The position numbers and the translations under genes are program-made. Below the pieces are notes generated by a model, which searched no databases, was not told where the DNA came from, and worked only from the letters and a program-made list of their open reading frames with translations. From Candidatus Elarobacter sp. (GTDB lineage: Bacteria > Vulcanimicrobiota > Vulcanimicrobiia > Vulcanimicrobiales > Vulcanimicrobiaceae), in NCBI GenBank assembly GCA_030150085.1, contig JASLGJ010000483.1, forward strand, positions 1 through 11,698: a stretch of DNA of 11,698 bases. The letters are read 5' to 3'. Of this stretch, positions 1 through 9,523 are shown one piece after another (position 1 is the stretch's first letter; each line of letters starts with the position of its first letter).

Positions 1-98
1 AGACGCTGCCGCGTCACGCGCAGCGTGGCGGCCCGGTCGCGCGTGACGACCACGATGCTGACCCGCGGCCGGCTCGACGACGGCAGGCTTCCCTCCAT
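1..98 (-). CDS. Probable family 2 glycosyltransferase, N-terminal fragment (cut by left edge)
   Basis: Only the first 32 codons lie in the window, starting at an ATG at 98-96 and reading off the left edge. After a short polar leader they read PRVSIVVVTRDRAATLRVT. This is the usual opening of a GT2 (GT-A fold) glycosyltransferase: the first beta strand, then the T(R/Y)(D/N)R loop that contacts the nucleotide-sugar donor. Members of the family move a sugar from UDP, GDP or dTDP onto polysaccharides, lipids or proteins at the inner membrane face. The catalytic DxD and base residues would lie outside the window, so substrate is unknown. No good ribosome binding site precedes the ATG. A GGAGGGAAG stretch lies just inside the coding sequence, so the true start may differ. 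The gene is co-directional with the lipase-like gene, 66 bases downstream of it. The call rests on one short motif. Confidence 0.6.
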   Translation of the reverse strand, partial: MEGSLPSSSRPRVSIVVVTRDRAATLRVTRQR

Positions 99-164
99 GG
101 AGACGGATGTACCCCATCCGCCCGGGCGATGGGCGCGCGACCTAGTCCGCCGCCGCGGCCGGAA

Positions 165-1142
165 TCATTCCGGGGGCGGGGTCGCGCTCAGGTCGCCGTT
201 CCAGCCGAACCAGACGTGGGGGACGTAGGCCGAGGTGAGGCCGTGCTGCTGCGCGGCGCAGTCGGCCCAAGTGTACTGGGAGCGGAACGCCGGGCCGCTG
301 AAGGCGTCCAGGCGGCTCGGCGTGACCGGGACGTAGGCGATCGCGTTGAGCTGCAGGTATTCCGCCGCGAAGCCGACCGCGCCCCACAGCGTCACGCTGT
401 AGTCGTACAGGGTCGGGCCGTTCTGCGGCGCGTAGGTCTTCTGCACGGTCCAGAGCTGGCTCCAGGCCATCGGCACGATGTCGAGCGCGTTCACCGCGGC
501 GTACGAGCCCGCGCCGAACAGCCCGTTCCAGAGGTTCGCGAAGCCCTGGTCGCCGGTGGTCGGCGCGGCGAACGTGTACGGGGTCAGCGTGAGCTTCAGG
601 TTTCCCGCTTTCGGCAGCTGGTCGGCGAGCCAGGCCGCGGCGAGGGTCGCGAGGTCGCCGCCCAGGCTGTGGCCGGCGACGTCGAGCACGAGCGCGTTGC
701 CCTGCGCCGCGGCGGTGCGGCGCAGGTAGTCGATCAGGCTGAGATCCGTGTCGGGATCGGTCGCGGCGGCCAGCAGCGCGAGCGCGGCGTTCGAGCCCGA
801 GGCGACGTTCGCGTTCGCGCTCTGCGGGTAGAGGAACGGCACCAGGTCGAGCGCGTCGATGTCGTCGACGATGTTGCCGAACAGACCCTTGGCGTCCCAG
901 TCGGTCAGCGTGCCGCGCAGCGCGAGCGCGTAGCGGCCGTCGGCGCCGCGCGCGACGAAGCCCAGCACGCCGGCGTTGGTGGCCGGGCCCCAGGTCAGCG
1001 TCCAGGGACCGTTCACGCCCGGGCCGATCCCCGCCAGCGCTTTGCTCATGCTGGCTTTCTGCGCGGGCTGGTCGGCCTCGTCGTAGTACGAGACGATCGA
1101 CAGCAGCGCCGCGCTCAAGATTCCGACTCGTGTCACCGGCAT
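165..1142 (-). CDS. Class 3 lipase-like alpha/beta hydrolase
   Basis: A 325-residue protein with the marks of the lipase class 3 fold (Lipase_3, PF01764). The segment YALALRGTLTDWDAKG (about 71-86) matches the family's FRGT...DW oxyanion-side motif. The nucleophile elbow is GHSLGG (157-162, Ser159). NALDIVPMAW (218-227) gives the likely catalytic Asp221. A C-terminal His (His300 or His309) would complete the triad. Such enzymes cleave carboxylic esters, usually acylglycerols, but the substrate cannot be read here. The N-terminus has a mildly hydrophobic stretch (VGILSAALLSIVSYY) but no clear signal peptide or cleavage site, so location is uncertain. The ATG at 1142 is chosen because GAGG lies 5 bases upstream, and because longer starts would run through the divergent gene at 1263. 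The glycosyltransferase fragment lies downstream on the same strand. Confidence 0.82.
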   Translation of the reverse strand: MPVTRVGILSAALLSIVSYYDEADQPAQKASMSKALAGIGPGVNGPWTLTWGPATNAGVLGFVARGADGRYALALRGTLTDWDAKGLFGNIVDDIDALDLVPFLYPQSANANVASGSNAALALLAAATDPDTDLSLIDYLRRTAAAQGNALVLDVAGHSLGGDLATLAAAWLADQLPKAGNLKLTLTPYTFAAPTTGDQGFANLWNGLFGAGSYAAVNALDIVPMAWSQLWTVQKTYAPQNGPTLYDYSVTLWGAVGFAAEYLQLNAIAYVPVTPSRLDAFSGPAFRSQYTWADCAAQQHGLTSAYVPHVWFGWNGDLSATPPPE

Positions 1143-1262
1143 GTCCACCTCGCAGGGGCCGCCGCGGCAAGGCGGCGTTGGTCCGCCAGGCGTTCGCGCG
1201 CCCGCCTTGCGTCCCTCGTCGCGACGCAGGAAGGCCCCCGCCCCGCCTGAACGCCTGGGGCG
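1143..1262. other. Divergent intergenic region between the lipase-like and CARDB-like genes
   Basis: This 120-base gap separates two divergent genes and must hold the promoters for both, unless either is read from further away. I see no convincing -35/-10 pair. An imperfect inverted repeat is present: TGCGTC at 1208-1213 and GACGCA at 1223-1228 around a 9-base loop. It sits mid-gap, where an operator could act, but such short GC-rich repeats are common in DNA of this composition. Confidence 0.35.
1145..1151 (-). promoter_or_regulatory. Ribosome binding site for the lipase-like gene
   Basis: Read on the minus strand, GAGGTGG (1151-1145) stands just before ATG 1142, with the GAGG core 5 bases away. 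It is one of the better Shine-Dalgarno matches in the window and supports this start over longer in-frame ones. Confidence 0.6.
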
Positions 1263-1670
1263 ATGCTCGCGCTGCTCCTGGCCGCCTCGTCGATGCTGCC
1301 GCCGTCTCCCCGGCCGTGCCCGGCCGACCTGGTCGTGGAGAGCCCGCGCCTCAAGGTCGTGCGGGCGACCGAACGTTCGCTGGACGACTACGTGGTGACC
1401 GTCGACGTGACCAACCGCGGCAGCGCCGGGCAGTCCGCGGGCGTCAAGCAGCACCTCGAGCTGCTGCAGCACGGCCGGGCGCTGGGCGCGCAGCCGATTC
1501 CCTCGCTGGCGCGCGGCGAGCGCTACGCCGCGGCGTTCCGGGTTTCGCTTCCGCACGAGGACCGGCGCGTGCCGTTCCCGGTCGCGTTCCACTACGTGCT
1601 CGATTCCAAGCAGGACGCCGCGCGCGACAACTGCGTCAGCGCCAACGACCGGGTCTCCGCGACCCTCTGA
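1263..1670 (+). CDS. Small secreted CARDB-like beta-sandwich protein
   Basis: A 135-residue protein. Residues 1-12 are hydrophobic (MLALLLAASS...), followed by a proline-rich stretch, so it is probably exported, although the usual positive charge before the hydrophobic core is missing. From residue 22 it reads DLVVESPRL, then VTVDVTNRGSA (46-55), then IPSLARGERYAAAFRV (79-94), ending PFPVAFHYVLDS...DN. That order of strands, with the V.NRGS turn and the 'L..G' turn, matches CARDB-type adhesion/transport domains (PF07705), which are extracellular Ig-like modules. Cys19 and Cys124 could pair. An in-frame TGA at 1248-1250 leaves ATG 1263 as the first start. The ribosome site is weak (GGGG 1257-1260, 2 bases away). 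The stop overlaps the mannosidase start (TGATG), implying coupled translation. The function is unknown; the domain call is by eye. Confidence 0.65.
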   Translation: MLALLLAASSMLPPSPRPCPADLVVESPRLKVVRATERSLDDYVVTVDVTNRGSAGQSAGVKQHLELLQHGRALGAQPIPSLARGERYAAAFRVSLPHEDRRVPFPVAFHYVLDSKQDAARDNCVSANDRVSATL

Positions 1671-4117
1671 TGCGCGTGCGGCTCGCGCCGCGGGCCGAGG
1701 ACGAGGCGACCGTCACGCTCGTCGGCACCGCGACCTTTCCCGAGGGCCCGCTCAAGCTGTCGTACCCGACCCGCACCGGCGCGCTGCTGCGCGTGGACGG
1801 CGCGGCGCGCGGCGCGTTCGACGGCAAGCACGGCACGATCGTGCTGCCGCCGCTGCCCGGTGCGCACGAGATCGCGCTGGAGGTCGAGCGGCGCGGCCTG
1901 CCGATCGCGGGCCTGCCGGCGGGCGACGGCGCGCGCTGGCGCTGGATGCTCGCCCGGGCCGAGCAGAAGCCGCACATGCACCTGGAGATCGCGCCGTATG
2001 CCGGCGCGCCGGAGGGCGAGCCGGTCGACGTGCCGCTGCTCGGCCACGCCCACCTCGACGTGGCCTGGCTGTGGACCTACGCCGAGACCAAGCGCAAGGC
2101 GCTGCGCACCTTCGCCACCGCGCTGCGCGAGCTGGAGCGCGACGAGCGCTTCGTGTTCGCGCAGAGCATGCCGCAGCTCTACGCCTGGGTGCAGGCCGCC
2201 GACAAGGCGCTCTTCGCGCGCCTCCGCGAGCGCGCCGCGAGCGGAGACGGCTGGGACGCGGGCGTCGCGCCGCTGTGGGTGGAGTGCGACGCGCACGCGC
2301 CCAGCGGCGAGTCGCTGCTGCGCCAGTTCGCGCACGGCATCCGCTGGACGCGCGACAACCTGGGTCTCGAACCGACGGTGGCCTGGCTGCCCGACACGTT
2401 CGGCTTTCCCGCGACGTTCCCGACGCTGGCGGCGCACGCCGGGGTGCCGTACTTCGCGACCACCAAGCTGCAGTGGAACGAGACCACGCGCTGGCCCTAC
2501 CCGCAGTTCCGCTGGCACGGCGACGACGGCGCGGTGCTCGTCGCGGCCGTGATCGCGGCCTACGACGGCCCGCTCGACGACAAGCGCGTGCGCACCGCGC
2601 GCGAGCGCGACGAGATCCTGGTCCACGGCTACGGCGACGGCGGGGGCGGCCCGACCGACGCGGACCTGGCCTTCGTCGCGCCCGCGGTGCGCCCGTGGGC
2701 GCGCGCCGCGGACTGGTTCGCGCGCGTCGCGCGCAAGCCGCTGCCCGATTATCGCGGCGAGCTGTACCTGGAGACGCACCGCGGCACCTACACCACCCAC
2801 CACGACGTCAAGGCGCGCAACGCCGAGCTGGAGCTCGCGCTCGACCACGCCGAGGAGCTGGCGGCGTGGTGCGTCGCGGTGCGCGCGCCGCTGACCGTGC
2901 GCCGTTCGCTCGCCGACGACTTGCGCACGGCCTGGCGGATCGTGCTGCGGGCGCAGTTCCACGACGTCATCACCGGCACCGCGATCCCGGCCGTCTACGC
3001 CGACGTGCGGGCCGAGCACGAGCGCGCCGCCGCGATCGCCGCGCGGGTGGAGGACGCGGCGCGCTCGGTGCTGCCGCGCAGCGACCTGCGCCTGCTGCCG
3101 CCCCCGCCGCTGGCCCCGCGCCGCGACGGCGAGACCTGGCTGTTCGAGAACGCCTACGTGCGGGCGCGGGTGCGCGACGACGGCACGGTCGTCGAGCTGG
3201 GCGCGGCCGCCGGGCGCAGCGTCGCCGCGCTCGCCAACGGCATCGCGGCCTACGCGGACAAGCCCAAGCGCTGGGACGCCTGGAACGTCGACGCCTCGTA
3301 CGCCAAGGCGCGCGTCGCGGTCAAGCCGCAGGGCGCGGCGCTCGAGGATGACGGGCTCGCGGTGCGGCTGGCGGTCGGCAAGAAGTCGCGCCTGGCGATG
3401 CGGCTCGCGCTGCACGAGGACGAGCCCTGGCTGCGCGTGGAGCTGGCCGTCGCGTGGCACGACGACCACGTGCTGCTGCGCGCGGAGCACCGCCTGGCGG
3501 TCGAGGCGCGCGAGGTGCGCTACGGCCAGCCGCACGGCACGCTCGGGCGCCCGGCGTACCCGTCGAACGACGCGGAGCGGGCGAAGTTCGAGGTGCCCGC
3601 GCAGCGCTGGGCTCACGTCACCGACGGCGAGCACGGCCTGGCGGTGTTCGTCACCGACCTCTACGGCTGGAACGGCGTCGGCCTCAAGGGCGGCGGCGTG
3701 CGCCTGGGCACCTCGCTGCTGCGCGCGCCGACCTGGCCCGACCCGGGCGCCGACCGCGGCGAGCAGCGCCTGGCGTACGCCTTCGTGCCGACCGCCGGGG
3801 CATCGGTCTCCGCGCTTGAGCAGGCCTGGCAGAGCTACGCCGCGCGCGAGCGGGTGCGCCTGTTCACCTGCGACGACCCCGCCGTGCTGGTCGTCGCGAC
3901 GTACCCCAGCGACGACGGCGGCGCGGTGATCGTGCGGGTGCGCGAGTGCGACGGCGAGGCGCGCCGGGTCGCGCTGCGCTGCGGGGGCCGGATGCGCGCC
4001 GCCACCCCGGTCGACGCCGCGGAACGGCCCGTCCCCGGCGACGGAACGATCGAGGAGGAGGCGCTGGTGTTCGACCTCGGCGGGTTCGCGCTGCGCTCGT
4101 TCTTGGTTACGTTTTAG
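1670..4117 (+). CDS. Glycoside hydrolase family 38 alpha-mannosidase
   Basis: An 815-residue retaining alpha-mannosidase of family GH38, which removes alpha-linked mannose from glycans or mannosyl compounds using a divalent metal. An N-terminal beta domain (about 1-117) precedes the catalytic domain, which opens HAHLDVAWLW (126-135). By family knowledge His128 and Asp130 bind the metal (usually zinc), and Asp242 in WLPDTFGFP (239-247) is both nucleophile and metal ligand. Other GH38 marks are PSGESLLRQ (211-219), HGYGDGGGGPT (319-329) and the QFHDVITGT helix (429-437), whose His431 is the fourth ligand. The C-terminal part has the family's WDAWNVD and LLRAPTWPDPGADRGE segments. No signal peptide is seen, so it is probably cytoplasmic, acting on imported or internal mannosides. 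The ATG shares its A with the stop of the CARDB-like gene and has no ribosome site of its own, so translation probably depends on reinitiation. All expected catalytic residues are present. Confidence 0.95.
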   Translation: MRVRLAPRAEDEATVTLVGTATFPEGPLKLSYPTRTGALLRVDGAARGAFDGKHGTIVLPPLPGAHEIALEVERRGLPIAGLPAGDGARWRWMLARAEQKPHMHLEIAPYAGAPEGEPVDVPLLGHAHLDVAWLWTYAETKRKALRTFATALRELERDERFVFAQSMPQLYAWVQAADKALFARLRERAASGDGWDAGVAPLWVECDAHAPSGESLLRQFAHGIRWTRDNLGLEPTVAWLPDTFGFPATFPTLAAHAGVPYFATTKLQWNETTRWPYPQFRWHGDDGAVLVAAVIAAYDGPLDDKRVRTARERDEILVHGYGDGGGGPTDADLAFVAPAVRPWARAADWFARVARKPLPDYRGELYLETHRGTYTTHHDVKARNAELELALDHAEELAAWCVAVRAPLTVRRSLADDLRTAWRIVLRAQFHDVITGTAIPAVYADVRAEHERAAAIAARVEDAARSVLPRSDLRLLPPPPLAPRRDGETWLFENAYVRARVRDDGTVVELGAAAGRSVAALANGIAAYADKPKRWDAWNVDASYAKARVAVKPQGAALEDDGLAVRLAVGKKSRLAMRLALHEDEPWLRVELAVAWHDDHVLLRAEHRLAVEAREVRYGQPHGTLGRPAYPSNDAERAKFEVPAQRWAHVTDGEHGLAVFVTDLYGWNGVGLKGGGVRLGTSLLRAPTWPDPGADRGEQRLAYAFVPTAGASVSALEQAWQSYAARERVRLFTCDDPAVLVVATYPSDDGGAVIVRVRECDGEARRVALRCGGRMRAATPVDAAERPVPGDGTIEEEALVFDLGGFALRSFLVTF

Positions 4118-4140
4118 ATGATTCTCCCGGCTGCGACCGC

Positions 4141-4446
4141 TTACGATTGCAGCGTCTCATTAGGGCCGTGGTCGGTTTCGGCATCGCCTTCGAGGTTACG
4201 CGCCCGTTCCAGCAAGGCGCCTAGGCGCAGCGAAACGTCGCGCACCTCGTCCCACGAGCGCCAGCGGTCGGCGATCCACCGGTAGGCCGAGAACCGGTGT
4301 CCCGCGTGGATCGCCGCTGCCGTGCCGCCGACCAGAACGGCACCGGGCACGATGGTTTGGGCTCGTGCCGCGGCGCGGATGACCCGTTCCCACTCCTCGG
4401 GGGTCTCCGCGGAACGCAGGCGCGGTGGAGTGGCGTCATCGGGCAC
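4141..4446 (-). CDS. Truncated AbiEii-like nucleotidyltransferase, probably inactive
   Basis: About 101 residues from a GTG at 4446. After ETPEEWERVIRAAARAQ comes VPGAVLVGGTAAAIHAGHRFS, with GGT at 40-42 and HRFS at 50-53. This resembles the opening of AbiEii/AbiGii-type nucleotidyltransferases, where GGT...R.S is followed at once by an acidic D-x-D that binds metal and nucleotide. Here the next residues are AYRWIADRW, so the acidic pair is absent, and the protein ends about 50 residues later. Relatives as I recall them exceed 200 residues. Neither other minus-strand frame restores the motif, so a single frameshift does not explain it. The GTG is preferred because AGGGAGG (4459-4453) lies 6 bases upstream; the ATG at 4452 directly abuts that site and would add two residues. 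The gene overlaps the 3' end of the 78-residue gene and converges on the mannosidase. It may be a decayed toxin, a surviving antitoxin-like stub, or an unrelated small protein. Confidence 0.55.
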   Translation of the reverse strand: MPDDATPPRLRSAETPEEWERVIRAAARAQTIVPGAVLVGGTAAAIHAGHRFSAYRWIADRWRSWDEVRDVSLRLGALLERARNLEGDAETDHGPNETLQS

Positions 4447-4672
4447 GGGCATCCTCCCTGGCCTGGGCGATCATCGCCGGCCACAGTCGCGAGGTGCCGT
4501 ACATGGCGTGCTCGCGGCAGAGCCGCAGCACGTCCTCGGCGACCCGGCCGAAGGGGTCCGCCTCGACGACGCGCCAGAGCGCGGTCCAGTCGGCCGGGTC
4601 GCCGCGGTCCAGGATGTCGTCGATGGCGGCGGGGACGAGTCCCACGCCGTCGCTGAGATGGCGGTGCTTCAT
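4436..4672 (-). CDS. Hypothetical 78-residue protein paired with the nucleotidyltransferase-like gene
   Basis: A small soluble protein of unrecognised family. It starts MKHRHLSDGVGLVPAAIDDI and carries DWTALWRVVEADPFG (29-43) and REHAMYGTSRLWPAMI (53-68), apparently all helical, with no membrane segment. I recall small proteins with similar AAIDDI and MYGTS.LW stretches near DNA-binding or nucleotidyltransferase partners, but cannot confirm it. No helix-turn-helix is visible. Its stop overlaps the start of the next gene by 11 bases (17 if the ATG at 4452 is used), so the two are translated together. That fits a toxin-antitoxin-like pair or the remains of one. No Shine-Dalgarno sequence precedes the ATG, while a possible promoter sits very close upstream, so the message may be nearly leaderless. 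Confidence 0.6.
   Translation of the reverse strand: MKHRHLSDGVGLVPAAIDDILDRGDPADWTALWRVVEADPFGRVAEDVLRLCREHAMYGTSRLWPAMIAQAREDARAR
4453..4459 (-). promoter_or_regulatory. Strong ribosome binding site deciding a GTG start
   Basis: AGGGAGG on the minus strand (4459-4453) touches the ATG at 4452, which is too close for normal initiation, but lies 6 bases before the in-frame GTG at 4446. The spacing therefore favours the GTG. The site lies inside the end of the 78-residue gene. Confidence 0.55.
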
Positions 4673-4684
4673 GGTGCCGCCGCT

Positions 4685-4713
4685 AGTGTACCAATTCGCG
4701 CAGGCGGTGTCTG
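4685..4713 (-). promoter_or_regulatory. Possible sigma-70-type promoter for the small minus-strand gene pair
   Basis: On the minus strand CAGACA (4713-4708) and TACACT (4690-4685) are separated by exactly 17 bases, and each matches 4 of 6 consensus bases. The second hexamer ends 12 bases before the ATG at 4672, so a start about 7 bases downstream would leave a leader of only a few bases. That agrees with the missing ribosome site. It is a pattern match only. Confidence 0.3.
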
Positions 4714-4767
4714 GGCCCGCGGCGATCCCTACCTAAGTCGGCGCCCTGGAGGCCTCCGCTGCCCGAA

Positions 4768-4781
4768 CGGGGTACGCCCCG
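4768..4781 (+). promoter_or_regulatory. Small hairpin with UACG loop before the HAD gene start
   Basis: CGGGG (4768-4772), TACG, then CCCCG (4777-4781) form a perfect 5-base-pair stem with a four-base loop ending 6 bases before the ATG at 4788. In RNA it would overlap the weak GGA ribosome site (4781-4783). It has no T-run, so it is not a standard terminator. It could modulate initiation, or it may be chance in GC-rich DNA. Confidence 0.25.
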
Positions 4782-4787
4782 GACGCG

Positions 4788-5540
4788 ATGACCCGCACCA
4801 TCGACACCGTGCTGTTCGACCTCGACGACACGCTCCACGACGATACGACCGCGTACCGCAACGCCGCGCTGGAGGTGGCGGAGCTCGTCGGGCGCGAGCG
4901 GGGGATCGACCCGCGCGCGCTGGCCGACGCCTACGACGGCGCGGCGACGGGCTTCTGGGCAGCGCTGAGCGAGCAGCACCTGACCGTCGCGATCGCCGAC
5001 GAGCGCGAGCGGCTGTGGCACGAGGCGCTCCTGCTGGTCGGGATCGACGACCGCGCGCTGGCCGCCCGCGCCGCCCGCGCCTACAACGAGGCCCGGGCCG
5101 GCGGGCTGGAACTGTTTCCCGGCGCGCTCGACCTGCTCGTCGCGCTGCGCGCGCGCGGCTGCAAGCTGGGCCTGGTGACCAACGGCTTCGCCGCGACCCA
5201 CCACGACAAGATCGACCGGCTCGGCCTGCGCGAGCGGATGGACGCCTTCTTCATCGCCGACGAGGTCGGCATGCTCAAGCCCGACCCGGCGCTCTTCCTG
5301 CACGCCTGCGCGGTGCTGGGCAGCGCGCCGGCGCGCACCGCGATGGTCGGCGACCGCTACAACCGCGACGTGCGCGGGGCGCAGGACGCCGGCCTGTTCA
5401 CCGTGCTGGTCGACGTGCACGCCATCCCGCTGCCCGAGGGAGCGCCGCGGCCGGACGCGGTCGTGCCGGCGATCGCCGACGTGCTGGCCGTGCTGCCGCT
5501 CGTTCCGCCGAGGGAGGGCGGCGCGCCGAACGCGAACTGA
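4788..5540 (+). CDS. HAD-superfamily hydrolase (HAD-IA phosphatase)
   Basis: A 250-residue enzyme with all four haloacid dehalogenase motifs. Motif I is FDLDDTL (10-16, nucleophile Asp11 and acid/base Asp13). Motif II is LVTNGF (129-134, Thr131). Motif III is the lysine in MLKPDPALF (Lys164). Motif IV is MVGDRYNRDV (186-195, Asp189 and Asp194 for magnesium). The helical cap lies between motifs I and II (about 18-108), as in HAD-IA phosphatases such as the YjjG/pyrimidine nucleotidase and phosphoglycolate groups. These remove phosphate from small metabolites; the substrate cannot be told from sequence. It is soluble, with no signal peptide. The ATG is chosen because it stands directly before the first beta strand. 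The gene is first in the plus-strand run, ends 6 bases before the membrane protein, and is divergent from the minus-strand pair across 115 bases. A nucleotide 'house-cleaning' role would fit the repair genes downstream, but that is inference. Confidence 0.9.
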   Translation: MTRTIDTVLFDLDDTLHDDTTAYRNAALEVAELVGRERGIDPRALADAYDGAATGFWAALSEQHLTVAIADERERLWHEALLLVGIDDRALAARAARAYNEARAGGLELFPGALDLLVALRARGCKLGLVTNGFAATHHDKIDRLGLRERMDAFFIADEVGMLKPDPALFLHACAVLGSAPARTAMVGDRYNRDVRGAQDAGLFTVLVDVHAIPLPEGAPRPDAVVPAIADVLAVLPLVPPREGGAPNAN

Positions 5541-5546
5541 TCGGGG

Positions 5547-6395
5547 GTGACGGAACAGCCGGTCGAAAACGTCTTCGCGCGCTCCTGGGCCCTGCTGACG
5601 CGCAACTGGATCATCATCGTCCCCGGCCTGGTGATCGGGCTGGTGGTCGGGATCATCGGCCAGCTCCTCGCGCCGCCCACCTACGTCGATCCCGATGCGG
5701 GCGTGGTGGTGGTCGGGGGCTCGTTCCTGGGCGGCATCGCGCGCGGCTTCATCGGCTTCGCGCTCGCGGTGCTGGCCTTCATCGCCAACCAAGCCTACAC
5801 GACCGGGATGGCGGGCGCGGCCTGGGAGCGCGGCAGCACGACGCTCGCCGACGGCTCCGCGTCGCTCCAGGAAGACGCCGGGCGGATCGTCGTCACCGCG
5901 CTGGGCCTGATCGGCCTGGGCATCGTCGCGGTCGGGCTGGCCCCGTTCACCCTCGGGCTGTCGCTGCTGGCGCTGCTGGTCTTCGCGCTCTACGCGTTTC
6001 CGGCCGCGGTGGTGGGCAACCGGCCCGGCTTCTCGTCGATCGCCGAGTCGTTCGCGATCGCCCGCGCCCGCTTCGTGCCGACCCTGATCGTGGCGGTGCT
6101 GATCTGCGCGATCTCGTTCGTCATCGCGCTGCTGGGCGGGCTGCTCCACTTCGCGCCGCTGATCGGCCCCGTGCTGACGGCCTGCATCACCCAGGCCTTC
6201 GTCGCCTTCGCCACCCTGGTGATCGTCGGCGAGTACCTCAACTTCCGCGCCGCCGCCGCCACCTCGGGCGCGCCCGCACCGCCGCCCCCGTCCTACACGC
6301 CGCCGAGCCCGGCCTCGTACGCGCCGCCGGCGCCGGAGACGCCCTCCGTGCCGCCGAGCTATCCGCCCCCGCCGCCCCCGGCGGACCCGCTCTAA
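5547..6395 (+). CDS. Six-helix membrane protein with proline-rich C-terminal tail
   Basis: A 282-residue integral membrane protein of no recognised family. Hydrophobic segments lie at about 21-42, 57-80, 112-131, 133-156, 177-198 and 204-228, suggesting six transmembrane helices. The N-terminus NVFARSWALLTRNW resembles the amphipathic start of proteins with six-helix 'glycerophosphodiesterase membrane domain'-like or DUF4013-like folds, which often begin with 'F.ssw.ll..n'. From residue 241 the tail is about 40 residues of proline with alanine, serine and tyrosine (repeated PPSY/PPSP units). It is probably disordered and could bind partners. The GTG start follows GGGG directly and lies 6 bases after the HAD stop, so it is probably co-translated. 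There are no catalytic motifs. It could be a transporter-like or scaffold protein. Confidence 0.78.
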   Translation: MTEQPVENVFARSWALLTRNWIIIVPGLVIGLVVGIIGQLLAPPTYVDPDAGVVVVGGSFLGGIARGFIGFALAVLAFIANQAYTTGMAGAAWERGSTTLADGSASLQEDAGRIVVTALGLIGLGIVAVGLAPFTLGLSLLALLVFALYAFPAAVVGNRPGFSSIAESFAIARARFVPTLIVAVLICAISFVIALLGGLLHFAPLIGPVLTACITQAFVAFATLVIVGEYLNFRAAAATSGAPAPPPPSYTPPSPASYAPPAPETPSVPPSYPPPPPPADPL

Positions 6396-6473
6396 CGCGG
6401 ACCGGCCCTCGGTAGGGTTGACCTGCCGTAGCAGCCGCAACGAAGCACCAGCCCAGGGGGTCGTACAGAAGTT

Positions 6474-9485
<3,012 letters not shown>

Positions 9486-9523
9486 GCCGAGGCGGGCGCG
9501 GCCTGACGTAGAAGCCGTCGCGC

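Noticed and set aside
1130..1669. A 180-codon upstream extension of the mannosidase frame
   Set aside because: It reads as an Arg/Pro-rich shadow of the divergent gap and the CARDB-like gene. The mannosidase proper begins at ATG 1670 in an exact stop/start overlap.
1592..3634. A 680-codon open frame on the minus strand opposite the mannosidase
   Set aside because: It is a low-complexity Arg/Ala/Val product antisense to a gene with full catalytic motifs.
4130..4153. GCTGC...GCAGC as a shared terminator between the converging mannosidase and minus-strand genes
   Set aside because: The stem is only 5 base pairs with a 14-base loop, and no T-run follows.
6423..6434. CTGCcgtaGCAG before uvrA as an SOS (LexA) box
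   Set aside because: The spacing and arms fit no LexA consensus I know well enough; a four-base arm is easily chance.
6418..6446. TTGACC before uvrA as a promoter -35 element
   Set aside because: The bases at the expected -10 distance (CGAAGC) do not fit, so it is not called as a promoter.
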